Below, piece after piece: positions 17,498-26,108 of a DNA stretch of 64,000 bases (positions are counted from its first letter, which is position 1; every line of letters starts with the position of its first letter). The notes under the pieces were generated by a model, which did no database searches, was not told the DNA's origin, and worked only from the letters and a program-made list of their open reading frames with translations. The stretch spans positions 62,001-126,000 of the forward strand of contig JAOUIH010000001.1 in assembly GCA_029884165.1 (NCBI GenBank). The letters run 5' to 3'. The position numbers were made by a program, and so were the translations under genes. This DNA comes from Gammaproteobacteria bacterium (GTDB lineage: Bacteria; Pseudomonadota; Gammaproteobacteria; Steroidobacterales; Woeseiaceae).

Positions 17498-18849
17498 CAG
17501 ATGCGCTGACGAGCCTGCTTGCGTTCATCGTGGCCATCAGCGTGCTGGTCGCCGTGCACGAGTTCGGACATTACCTGGTCGGTCGCTGGTGCGGCATGAA
17601 GGTGCTGCGGTTCTCGATCGGTTTCGGCAGGCCGATCTGGACCTGGATCGGCGGCGCGGATCGTACCGAGTACTGCATTTCGACCCTGCCGCTCGGTGGC
17701 TACGTCAAGTTTCTCGACGAGCGGGAAGGGCCGGTCGATCCGGCCGATCGCAATCGCGCATTCAATAACCGGCCTGTCCCGGCGCGGATCGCCGTGCTGC
17801 TGGCGGGGCCGTTCTTCAATTTCCTGTTCGCCGTGCTGGCCTACTGGGTACTGTTCGTCAATGGCGTGCCGACCATGAAGCCGGCGATCGGCACCGTCGA
17901 GCCTGGTTCCTACGCCGACGAGGCCGGCCTCCTGTACGGCGACCGCATCATGGAGATCGCCGGCCGCAAGGTCGTCGACTGGGAAGGCGCGCTCGTCGGC
18001 CTGCTGGAGACCATGGTCAGCGAGAGCAGCATCGAGATGCGGGTCGAGGGCGCGGACGGCTCCTCGCGCGACGTGCGCCTGGATGTCGGCGACGATGCAT
18101 CCCGCCTGACGGAGCCCGGCATGCTGTTCGAGGGCCTCGGCTTCGTGCCGTGGCAGCCCCCGGCGATCGTCGGCGGCCTGTCGGACGACGGGGCGGCAAG
18201 GGCGGCAGGTATCCTTGAGGGGGACCGTATCACCGCGATCGACGGCGAGCCGATCGGCAGTTTCGGGGACCTGCAGCGCGTCGTATCGGCTCGCCCCGAC
18301 CAGGAAGTCGTGGTCCGGGTTCTCCGGGGCAGCGAGCCGCTCGACTTCGAGCTTACGCTCGGCGCTGACGAAAGGGATGGCGCAAGGAGCGGTCTGCTCG
18401 GGGTCAGCGTCAGCCAGTCCGTCTCCGACTACTGGTTCGTCCGGAAATACGGCGTCCTCGGTTCGGTATCCGAGTCGCTGCAGCAGACCTGGGCCTCGAC
18501 GGCTTTCACGGTCAACATGTTTGCGCGCATGCTGACGGGCGATGTGTCGATCAAGAACATCAGCGGCCCGATCAACATCGCCCAGTATGCGGGCGATTCG
18601 GCATCGGCCGGCCTGAACCAGTTCCTTCGTTTCCTGGCATTGGTCAGCATCAGCCTCGGCGTCATTAACCTGCTGCCGGTCCCGGTGCTGGACGGCGGCC
18701 AGATCGTTTACCAGACGATCGAGGGCTTGAAGGGCAGCCCGCTCTCGATGCGCGCCCAGATCGTAGGCCAGCAGGTGGGCATACTGGCACTGCTGCTCCT
18801 GATGAGTTTCGCATTCTACAACGATATCGCGAGGATCCTGGCCGAATGA
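17494..18849 (+). CDS. rseP: Site-2 intramembrane zinc protease RseP
   Basis: 451-residue inner-membrane protease that makes the second cut in the anti-sigma factor RseA to release sigma-E; it also removes signal-peptide remnants. The zinc motif H22-E-F-G-H26 lies in the first membrane span, the third ligand is in LLPVPVLDGGQ near the C-terminus, and two PDZ regions lie between (GTVEPGSYADEAGL and the ARAAGILEGDRI stretch). GTG 17494 is preferred because AAGGA ends 8 bp upstream; a TTG at 17488 is the alternative. Its target RseA is encoded at 54078. bamA overlaps its stop. Confidence 0.96.
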   Translation: MTDALTSLLAFIVAISVLVAVHEFGHYLVGRWCGMKVLRFSIGFGRPIWTWIGGADRTEYCISTLPLGGYVKFLDEREGPVDPADRNRAFNNRPVPARIAVLLAGPFFNFLFAVLAYWVLFVNGVPTMKPAIGTVEPGSYADEAGLLYGDRIMEIAGRKVVDWEGALVGLLETMVSESSIEMRVEGADGSSRDVRLDVGDDASRLTEPGMLFEGLGFVPWQPPAIVGGLSDDGAARAAGILEGDRITAIDGEPIGSFGDLQRVVSARPDQEVVVRVLRGSEPLDFELTLGADERDGARSGLLGVSVSQSVSDYWFVRKYGVLGSVSESLQQTWASTAFTVNMFARMLTGDVSIKNISGPINIAQYAGDSASAGLNQFLRFLALVSISLGVINLLPVPVLDGGQIVYQTIEGLKGSPLSMRAQIVGQQVGILALLLLMSFAFYNDIARILAE

Positions 18850-21269
18850 GGTTCGCGATGCGTGCTGATACGTGGCGGGGCCGCGCAAAGCGATTCCTGG
18901 TTGCCAGCCTGGTGGTGTTCGGCTGGGCGGTGACTTCGGCGCAGGCCCAGGAGAGCGGCTTCGTCGTGCGCGACATGCGCGTCGAGGGGTTGCAGCGTAT
19001 CTCCGAGGGCACCGTGTTCAACTACCTGCCGATCAACATCGGCGACAGCGTCGACGACCTGCGCATACAGGAAGCGATTCGCGCCCTTTACGGCCAGAAC
19101 CTGTTCGACGATATCGAAATGCGCCAGGACGGTGAGACGCTGATCATCGTCGTGCGCGAACGCCCGTCCATCGAAGATTTCTCGATCGACGGGAACAAGG
19201 ACATCAAGACCGAGGACCTCATGGAGTCGCTGCGCGGGGTGGGACTCGCGCGCGGCCGCACATTCGATCGGTCCGTGCTCGACAACGTTACGATGTTCCT
19301 GCGCGAGCAGTACTACGACCGCGGCAAGTACGGCGTCGTGATCGATACAGCGGTGACGGAGCGGCCGAACAACATGGTGCGCATCGCTGTAAATGTCAAA
19401 GAAGGCGACAGGGCGAAGATCCGGCAGGTGAATATCGTCGGCAACGACAACTTCGCCGAAGAAGATGTCCGGGCAAACTTCGAACTGGATACCGCCAACT
19501 GGCTGTCCTGGTTCCGCCAGGACGATCGTTACGCCAAGGAAGCCCTGAGTGGCGATCTCGAGAAACTGCGGTCCTATTACATGGATCGCGGCTATGCGGA
19601 TTTCCGGGTCGAGTCGACCCAGGTCGCCATATCGCCGAACCGCAAGGACATCTATATCACGATCAACGTCCACGAAGGCGAGCGCTACACGATTTCGGAA
19701 GTCAAACTCGTCGGCAAGATGGTCGTGCCGCGGCCCCAGCTCGAGCGGCTGATCCTCGCGAAGCCCGGCGACATCTTCAACCTGCAGATGCTCACGAGCA
19801 CTTCCGAGCTTATGGGCTACCGCCTGAGCGAAGAGGGCTATTCCAACGCCGAGATCGAGCCGGTGCCGGAACTCGATTACGAAACCAAGGAAGTCGCGGT
19901 CACGTTCTTCCTCGATCCGAAGAATCGCATGTACGTGCGCCAGATCAATTTCAATGGTGTGGACCAGGTCGATGACGAGGTCCTGCGGCGCGAAATGCGG
20001 CAGACCGAAGGTTCGTACCTGTCGAGCCGGCTGGTGGACCGTTCGAAAATACGGCTGCAGCGCCTGCCGTACGTCGAAAAGGTCGAGGTGGAGACGACCG
20101 AGGTGCCCGGCAGCCCGGACCTGGTCGACGTCGACTTCGATCTCGAATACCGGATGCCCGGCCAGTTCAGCGGCGGCATCGGCTATTCCGAATCGCAGAA
20201 GCTGATCCTGAACGGCAGCATCGTTCACACCAATTTTCTCGGGACCGGGAACCGCGTTGCGCTGCAGGCAAATTCCGGGCGCTTCTCCAAGCTGTACAGC
20301 CTGTCGCACACGGATCCTTACCGGACGATCAACGGCATTAGCCGCACCGTCGGAATCAACTACCGCGACATCACCCAGTTTACGTCAGCGACCTCGGACT
20401 TCTCGACGACATCTGCGGGTGCGACGCTCAATTACGGCTACCCTATCTCGGAATACCAGAGCGTGAGCTGGGGGCTGAATTACCAGCGCTCAGAGTTGCT
20501 GTCGTCGTCGAACAGCACGCGGCAGTCCCAGCAGTGGGTTGCCAACAACGGCAGTCCGTTCATCCAGGACGTCGGTAACGGGATCGTTTTCTTCGGCACC
20601 GAGTTCGATGCGTATGAACTGATGGCCGGCTGGTCGTACGACAGCCGTAACCGGGCGCTGTTCGCGGATCGCGGCAGTTCGCACCAGTTTTTCCTGTCGG
20701 CTACCGTGCCGGGAAGCGAAGTCGAGTACTGGACTGCGCGCTACAACTTCACGAAATTCCAGCCGCTGTTCGGCCGCTGGAACCTTATGGTGAACGCCGA
20801 ACTCGGTTACGGCGAGGCCCTGAACGCGACGACCGCCCTGCCGCCTTACAAGCAGTTCTATGGCGGCGGGCCCCAGTCGGTACGGGGTTACAAGGAGTCC
20901 TGGATGGGTCCGCGGGACAGCTTCGGCAGGCCCTATGGCGGCAACGTGTTGGTTGCCAGTCAAGTAGAGCTTATAATCCCTCTTCCAGACAAGTTTTCGA
21001 GCCAGGCTCGGGCCAGCCTCTTCTTCGATATCGGTAACGTCTTTAATTCCGGCGAAGTCGATTTTACCGACAAGCTGGGCAGCCCGGTCGAGTACAAGCC
21101 GGATTTCGACGAGCTGAGGACGTCAGTGGGCATAGCGGTTCAGTGGTTGGCCCCGCTCGGCCTGTTCAGGTTCAGCTATGCATTGCCGCTGAACGAGTAC
21201 GAAGGCAATGACAGGTTCTACGGGGACGAGATCGAGCGATTCCAGTTCTCGATAGGTCAGGCATTTTAA
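18846..21269 (+). CDS. bamA: Outer membrane protein assembly factor BamA
   Basis: 807-residue essential outer-membrane protein that folds beta-barrel proteins. A signal peptide (cleavage after AQA) is followed by five POTRA domains to about residue 420 (the first begins FVVRDMRVEGLQRISEG), then a 16-strand barrel ending in phenylalanine (FQFSIGQAF), the outer-membrane C-terminal signature. The barrel motif VRGY appears in PQSVRGYKE. ATG 18846 overlaps the rseP stop (ATGA); ATG 18858 is an alternative. Confidence 0.97.
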   Translation: MRFAMRADTWRGRAKRFLVASLVVFGWAVTSAQAQESGFVVRDMRVEGLQRISEGTVFNYLPINIGDSVDDLRIQEAIRALYGQNLFDDIEMRQDGETLIIVVRERPSIEDFSIDGNKDIKTEDLMESLRGVGLARGRTFDRSVLDNVTMFLREQYYDRGKYGVVIDTAVTERPNNMVRIAVNVKEGDRAKIRQVNIVGNDNFAEEDVRANFELDTANWLSWFRQDDRYAKEALSGDLEKLRSYYMDRGYADFRVESTQVAISPNRKDIYITINVHEGERYTISEVKLVGKMVVPRPQLERLILAKPGDIFNLQMLTSTSELMGYRLSEEGYSNAEIEPVPELDYETKEVAVTFFLDPKNRMYVRQINFNGVDQVDDEVLRREMRQTEGSYLSSRLVDRSKIRLQRLPYVEKVEVETTEVPGSPDLVDVDFDLEYRMPGQFSGGIGYSESQKLILNGSIVHTNFLGTGNRVALQANSGRFSKLYSLSHTDPYRTINGISRTVGINYRDITQFTSATSDFSTTSAGATLNYGYPISEYQSVSWGLNYQRSELLSSSNSTRQSQQWVANNGSPFIQDVGNGIVFFGTEFDAYELMAGWSYDSRNRALFADRGSSHQFFLSATVPGSEVEYWTARYNFTKFQPLFGRWNLMVNAELGYGEALNATTALPPYKQFYGGGPQSVRGYKESWMGPRDSFGRPYGGNVLVASQVELIIPLPDKFSSQARASLFFDIGNVFNSGEVDFTDKLGSPVEYKPDFDELRTSVGIAVQWLAPLGLFRFSYALPLNEYEGNDRFYGDEIERFQFSIGQAF

Positions 21270-21284
21270 GGATTGGACAGCAAT

Positions 21285-21824
21285 ATGAATTCTTTGACAC
21301 TACGTTTTCTTCGGGTTGCCGGTGCGCTGCTGGTTTGCGCGATGATGGCCCTGCCGGCAGGCGCTCAGGAGCTCAAGATCGGCGTTGTGAATATTCCGCT
21401 CCTGATGGATCGGGCGCCGCAGGCAAAGGCGGCCATGGAAGCGCTCGAGGAGGAATTCCAGCCGCGACAGCGGGAAATCCTCGCGCGCCAGAAAGAGCTC
21501 GAGGACCTGACTGCAAAGGTGCAGCGCGACGTCGCCGTCATGGGCGAAACCGAGCGGCGCAACGCGGAAAAGGATCTGCGGGACCTGCAACGGGAAGTGG
21601 CGCGGCTGCAGAATGAATTCCGCGACGACCTGAACCTGCGCCGCAACGAGGAGCTCGGCAATCTGCAGCGTTCGCTGCTGCAGGAGATCCAGACTTATGC
21701 GCAGTCCGCAGGTTACGACCTGGTGGTCGGTGATGGTGTCCTGTACGCGAGCAGCGCCGTAAACATTACGGACCTGGTGCTGAAGGCCATGGAGGCGAAT
21801 TACCAGGCCGCGGGCAATAACTGA
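21285..21824 (+). CDS. skp: Periplasmic chaperone Skp (OmpH)
   Basis: 179-residue periplasmic holdase that carries unfolded outer-membrane proteins to the Bam complex. It has a signal peptide ending in PAGAQ and a long charged coiled-coil (about residues 50-130, rich in E, R, K, Q), the tentacle region of Skp. ATG 21285 is preferred over an in-frame TTG at 21273. It is 15 bp after bamA and is followed by a hairpin before lpxD. Confidence 0.93.
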   Translation: MNSLTLRFLRVAGALLVCAMMALPAGAQELKIGVVNIPLLMDRAPQAKAAMEALEEEFQPRQREILARQKELEDLTAKVQRDVAVMGETERRNAEKDLRDLQREVARLQNEFRDDLNLRRNEELGNLQRSLLQEIQTYAQSAGYDLVVGDGVLYASSAVNITDLVLKAMEANYQAAGNN

Positions 21825-21846
21825 TTCGCAGCGGTTGACTGTACCG

Positions 21847-21870
21847 GCGCCCGCCGCTTGCGGCGGGCGC
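21847..21870 (+). terminator. Hairpin between skp and lpxD
   Basis: GCGCCCGCCGC (21847-21857) pairs perfectly with GCGGCGGGCGC (21860-21870), leaving a 2-base formal loop (a 4-base loop if the closing pair opens). No clear T-run follows. It may partly terminate or protect the bamA-skp message. Its position just before ATG 21875 argues that lpxD starts further down at TTG 21893. Confidence 0.5.
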
Positions 21871-21892
21871 TGTCATGTCAGGGAGCTTCGTC

Positions 21893-22918
21893 TTGAGGAT
21901 TAGCCTCGGAGAGCTGGCCACAAGATTCGGGTGCGAACTGGTCGGCGGCGAGCCGGATACTCCCGTCGAGCGCGTAGCCACGCTCGTCGACGCGGGCCCC
22001 GGCACAATCAGTTTTTACACCAATTCTGCCTATCGCAAGGTTCTCGGCGACACGCGGGCCAGTGCCGTGATCCTGAGCGCGCGAGATGCGAAGGACTGCC
22101 CCGTCGCCGCTCTGATCAGCAGGGACGCCTACGCGGTTTTCGCGCGGATCGCCGCGCTGTTGCACCCGGCGCCTCCGCATCGGCCCGGCATACACCCGGG
22201 AGCGGTGATCGACGAGTCGGTCAGCGTCCCGCCGTCGGCTTATGTCGGCCCCCTCGCGATAATTTCTGCCGGCGCCGTGATCGGCGAAAACGCATACATC
22301 GGCCCGAATTGCGTCGTCGGGGAGCGCTGTACGGTCGGGCCGGACTCGAAGCTCGTGGCGAGTGTCACGCTGGTCGAGGATGTGCAGATCGGGAAGCGCT
22401 GCATCATTCACCCGGGCGCAGTCATCGGCGGGGACGGATTCGGCAACGCGATGACGCCGGATGGCTGGCTCAAGGTTCCCCAGCTCGGAGGCGTTCGGAT
22501 CGGCGACGACGTCGAGATCGGCTGCAACACGACGGTGGACCGAGGGGCGATCGGCGACACGGTTATCTGCAATGGCGTCAGGCTCGACAACCTGATCCAG
22601 ATAGCCCACAACGTCAGGCTCGGCGAGCATACTGCGATCGCCGCGATGGTGGCCATCGCAGGCAGCACAGAGATTGGGGCGCGCTGCATGATGGCGGGCA
22701 AGGTCGGCGTGGCGGGGCATATCCGCATGTGTGACGATGTCATCGTGATGGGCAATTCCATGATTACGAAGGACGTCACGGAGCCCGGCCTGTATTCCGG
22801 GACCTTCGCCGCCGAAAAGGACCGGGACTGGAAGCGCCAGGTGGCCCGGTTCAAGCGCCTGGAGGAACTGGCCCGACGCGTTGCGCAACTGGAAAAGGCT
22901 GGCGAAATTGATGAGTAA
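21893..22918 (+). CDS. lpxD: UDP-3-O-acylglucosamine N-acyltransferase LpxD
   Basis: 341-residue left-handed beta-helix acyltransferase for the third step of lipid A synthesis, adding the second hydroxyacyl chain. An N-terminal uridine-binding domain (about 100 residues) is followed by hexapeptide repeats and a C-terminal helix. The catalytic-histidine region is visible as DNLIQIAHNVRLGEH. TTG 21893 is preferred: GGGAG lies 7 bp upstream and the resulting length equals the E. coli protein. ATG 21875 would add 6 residues but sits directly on the hairpin. fabZ overlaps its end. Confidence 0.95.
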   Translation: MRISLGELATRFGCELVGGEPDTPVERVATLVDAGPGTISFYTNSAYRKVLGDTRASAVILSARDAKDCPVAALISRDAYAVFARIAALLHPAPPHRPGIHPGAVIDESVSVPPSAYVGPLAIISAGAVIGENAYIGPNCVVGERCTVGPDSKLVASVTLVEDVQIGKRCIIHPGAVIGGDGFGNAMTPDGWLKVPQLGGVRIGDDVEIGCNTTVDRGAIGDTVICNGVRLDNLIQIAHNVRLGEHTAIAAMVAIAGSTEIGARCMMAGKVGVAGHIRMCDDVIVMGNSMITKDVTEPGLYSGTFAAEKDRDWKRQVARFKRLEELARRVAQLEKAGEIDE

Positions 22919-23366
22919 TAACGAGATGATCATAGGCGCCAACCGCATCATGCAGCTGCTGCCGCACCGCTATCCTTTCCTGCTGATCGACAAGATCATT
23001 GCCTGCACACCCGGTGAGTCGATCACGGCGGTCAAGAACGTGACGATCAACGAGCCGTTTTTCCAGGGGCACTTTCCCGGGAATCCCGTCATGCCCGGCG
23101 TGCTTATCATCGAGGCCATGGCACAGGCGGGCGGGGTGCTGTCGCATGTTACGGTCGGCGATATCGAACCGAAGCCGCTCTATTACCTGGTTGCCGTAGA
23201 CGAGACGCGGTTCCGCAAACCGGTGACGGCGGGCGACCAGCTCCTACTCACGGTCAGCGTGGACAGGGTAATACGCGGGATGTGGCGTTACGTGTGCAGT
23301 GCGAGTGTCGACGGCAGCGCGGCTGTCAGTGCACGAATCATGTGCGCGCCGGGTGCCAGTCAATGA
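22911..23366 (+). CDS. fabZ: 3-hydroxyacyl-ACP dehydratase FabZ
   Basis: 151-residue hotdog-fold dehydratase of type II fatty acid synthesis; it competes with LpxA for 3-hydroxyacyl-ACP. Catalytic H54 lies in [14 protein letters not shown] and E68 in VLIIEAMAQ, the same numbering as in E. coli. ATG 22911 overlaps the lpxD 3' end by 8 bp and its own TGA overlaps the lpxA ATG, so lpxD-fabZ-lpxA are probably translationally coupled. Confidence 0.97.
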   Translation: MSNNEMIIGANRIMQLLPHRYPFLLIDKIIACTPGESITAVKNVTINEPFFQGHFPGNPVMPGVLIIEAMAQAGGVLSHVTVGDIEPKPLYYLVAVDETRFRKPVTAGDQLLLTVSVDRVIRGMWRYVCSASVDGSAAVSARIMCAPGASQ

Positions 23367-24136
23367 GCATTCATCCGACGGCTATCGTTGCTGAGTCCGC
23401 GAAGCTGGCAGCGGACGTTGAAATCGGCCCGTTCACGATCATAGGCGACCAGGTCGAGATCGATTCCGGTACGCGCATCGACAGTCACGTTGTCATCAAC
23501 GGGCCGACGCGAATCGGCCGCGACAATCATATCTACCAGTTCGCATCGATCGGCGACGACCCCCAGGACAAGAAGTACGCCGACGAGCCGACTCGCCTGG
23601 AAATCGGCGATCGCAATACGATTCGCGAATACTGCACGATCAGCCGGGGCACCGTGCAGGACCAGGGCATTACGTCGATCGGCAATGACAACTGGATCAT
23701 GGCCTACGTGCACATCGCGCACGACTGTCGCGTCGGCAACAACACGATTTTCGCTAACAATGCGACGCTCGCCGGCCACGTGACCGTCGGCGACTGGGTC
23801 ATATTCGCCGGCTTTTCCGGAGCGCACCAGTTCTGTCACGTGGGCGCGCACAGCTTTCTCGGCATGTACTCGGGTACGAACCGGGATGTGCCGGCGTATA
23901 CGATGGTGGCAGGACAGCCGGCGGAACCGCGGGGCATCAATTCCGAGGGCCTGAAGCGGCGCAACTTCAGTGCCGAACAGATTCGTAATATCAAGAACGC
24001 CTACCGGGTCGTATACCGGAAAGGGCTGAAACTGACCGAAGCCATAGAGGAACTGGAAACGCTCGTCGCCTCTCAGCCGGAACTCAGGATCTTCATCGAG
24101 TCGCTGCAGGTATCCGAGCGGGGCATCCTCCGCTAG
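23363..24136 (+). CDS. lpxA: UDP-N-acetylglucosamine acyltransferase LpxA
   Basis: 257-residue left-handed beta-helix enzyme for the first step of lipid A synthesis. Hexapeptide repeats run from [13 protein letters not shown] onward; the catalytic-histidine region is VHIAHDCRVGNN, and AHQFCHVGAH with the helical C-terminus follows. ATG 23363 overlaps the fabZ stop (ATGA). Length matches the family (about 260). Confidence 0.97.
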   Translation: MSIHPTAIVAESAKLAADVEIGPFTIIGDQVEIDSGTRIDSHVVINGPTRIGRDNHIYQFASIGDDPQDKKYADEPTRLEIGDRNTIREYCTISRGTVQDQGITSIGNDNWIMAYVHIAHDCRVGNNTIFANNATLAGHVTVGDWVIFAGFSGAHQFCHVGAHSFLGMYSGTNRDVPAYTMVAGQPAEPRGINSEGLKRRNFSAEQIRNIKNAYRVVYRKGLKLTEAIEELETLVASQPELRIFIESLQVSERGILR

Positions 24137-24169
24137 GAGTCGCTGCGGCATGGAACAGTTGATCGGGCT

Positions 24170-25315
24170 GTGCGGGTAGGGCTGGTTGCCGGCGAGGCCT
24201 CGGGCGACCTGCTGGGCGCGGGCCTGATCGCGGCGCTCCGGGAGCTCGTACCGGATGCCAGCTTCGAGGGGGTGGCTGGTCCGCGAATGCAGGCGGAGGG
24301 TTGCGTGGCCTGGGAAGAGGCGGAGGTGCTTGCGGTCATGGGCCTGGTCGAGCCGCTCCGGGAGATCCCGCGCCTGCTGCGTCTGCGCCGGGAACTCGTG
24401 CGGCGCTGGATCGACTCGCCGCCGGACGTGTTCGTGGGCATCGATGCGCCGGACTTCAATCTCGGTCTCGAAAAGCGCCTGCGCGAGGGCGGCATCCCTA
24501 CGGTGCACTACGTGAGCCCGTCGGTCTGGGCGTGGCGGCAGCGCCGGGTCAGGAAGATCGCGCGCGCGGCCGACAAGGTGCTCTGCTTGTTCCCGTTCGA
24601 GAAAGACTTCTACGACCGGCACGGCGTGGCTGCGGAATTCGTCGGGCACCCGATGGCCGAGCGGCTGCCCGCCAACGCCGATCGCGCGGCCGAACGGCGT
24701 GCGCTGGGCATGGACGAGGAGTTCGTTGTCGCGATCATGCCGGGCAGCCGGCGCGGCGAGGTTCGCCGCCTGGGGCCGGTTTTCGCCGCCGCAGCCCGCC
24801 TGCTCACCGAGCGCTACCAATCGATCGGCTTCGTTGCGCCCATGGCCAACCCGGCAACACGCCGCCTGTTCGAGGATGCGCTCCAGCAAGCGGGCCTCGA
24901 GCGCCGGGTCCGACTGCTGGACAGCGATGCGCCGAAGGCTATCGTCGCCGCGGACTGCGTCCTGCTCGCGTCAGGAACGGCGACGCTGGAGGCTGCACTG
25001 CTCAGGCGGCCCATGGTGGCCGCATACCGCCTGGCACCGCTGACTTACTGGCTGGTGCGCCTGCTGCGCCTGTTCAAGATCAGGTACTTTACCTTGCCCA
25101 ACCAGCTGACCGACGAGCCGCTGGTACCGGAGTTGTTGCAGCGTGCCGCGAATCCGCAGGCACTTGCCGACGAGGTCGCCGCGCTCCTTGACGCACCGGC
25201 CGAGAGAGCCCGAATCGAGGCGGCGTTCGGCTCGCTGCGCGAGCGCCTCGCGCGCGGCGCGGACTCGGTCGCGGCGCGCGCGGTCCTGGAACTGGCCCGC
25301 GGCGGTTCCCGATGA
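24170..25315 (+). CDS. lpxB: Lipid A disaccharide synthase LpxB
   Basis: 381-residue GT19 glycosyltransferase joining UDP-2,3-diacylglucosamine to lipid X. Motifs: [16 protein letters not shown] at the N-terminus, [26 protein letters not shown] and [18 protein letters not shown] 24170 is chosen because ATG 24150 runs into a stop after nine codons in another frame. rnhB overlaps its stop. Confidence 0.96.
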   Translation: MRVGLVAGEASGDLLGAGLIAALRELVPDASFEGVAGPRMQAEGCVAWEEAEVLAVMGLVEPLREIPRLLRLRRELVRRWIDSPPDVFVGIDAPDFNLGLEKRLREGGIPTVHYVSPSVWAWRQRRVRKIARAADKVLCLFPFEKDFYDRHGVAAEFVGHPMAERLPANADRAAERRALGMDEEFVVAIMPGSRRGEVRRLGPVFAAAARLLTERYQSIGFVAPMANPATRRLFEDALQQAGLERRVRLLDSDAPKAIVAADCVLLASGTATLEAALLRRPMVAAYRLAPLTYWLVRLLRLFKIRYFTLPNQLTDEPLVPELLQRAANPQALADEVAALLDAPAERARIEAAFGSLRERLARGADSVAARAVLELARGGSR

Positions 25316-25989
25316 GGCTACGGCAGGCGGGCCTTTTCGAGCGGCCCGGGCGACCTGTCGCGGGAGTCGACGAAGCGGGGCGAGGCCCGCTGGCGGGTCC
25401 GGTCGTCGCCGCGGCGGTCGTGCTCGACCCGGCCCGGCCGATCGAGGGGCTCGACGACTCGAAAAGGCTGTCGGCCCGGCGCCGGGAGGGGCTGGCGCTC
25501 GAGATCCGTTCAAGCGCGCTGGCCTGCGGCGTTGCGTGGGCCGACGCGGCGGAGATCGACCGGCTGAATATCCTGGTGGCAACGATGCTGGCGATGCGGC
25601 GCGCGCTGCTGTGCCTCAGGATGCCGGTAGAACACGTGCTGGTCGATGGCAACCGCATGCCCGACCTGCGGTTTTTCGGCTGGCGCCCGGACGGGGAAGT
25701 CATCGTCGGCGGCGACGCGTCGGTGCCCGCGATCAGCGCGGCTTCGATTCTCGCGAAAGTGGAGCGGGACCGCATGATGCAGCGCCTCGACCGTGTGTTT
25801 CCGGGCTACGGTTTCGCACGCCACAAGGGTTACGGCACCGCCGAGCATTTCGCCGCGCTGGCCCGACTGGGCCCCTGCAGCCAGCATCGGCAGAGCTTCG
25901 AGCCCTGCAGGCGCCATGCCGGCGGCGCCGCGACCGGCCCCGCAGTGGGATCCGCCGACAGGCGACGCGGACGGCCGGCAGGCTGCTAG
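25312..25989 (+). CDS. rnhB: Ribonuclease HII
   Basis: 225-residue enzyme that removes ribonucleotides from RNA-DNA hybrids. The catalytic start [15 protein letters not shown] carries the first Asp and Glu; [19 protein letters not shown], the [12 protein letters not shown] stretch and the [11 protein letters not shown] end complete the family pattern. ATG 25312 overlaps the lpxB stop (ATGA). About 25 low-complexity residues extend the C-terminus beyond the usual end. Confidence 0.96.
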   Translation: MRLRQAGLFERPGRPVAGVDEAGRGPLAGPVVAAAVVLDPARPIEGLDDSKRLSARRREGLALEIRSSALACGVAWADAAEIDRLNILVATMLAMRRALLCLRMPVEHVLVDGNRMPDLRFFGWRPDGEVIVGGDASVPAISAASILAKVERDRMMQRLDRVFPGYGFARHKGYGTAEHFAALARLGPCSQHRQSFEPCRRHAGGAATGPAVGSADRRRGRPAGC

Positions 25990-26108
25990 AATTGCGGACC
26001 CGAACACGAGAATAGCCGGCGGCCCGACGCGTTGCCGGCCCCGTCGCAATTAACGATGAATCGACCGCAGGTACGCCGGGCATTAGCCGGAATCCGAGTG
26101 TAAGAGTG

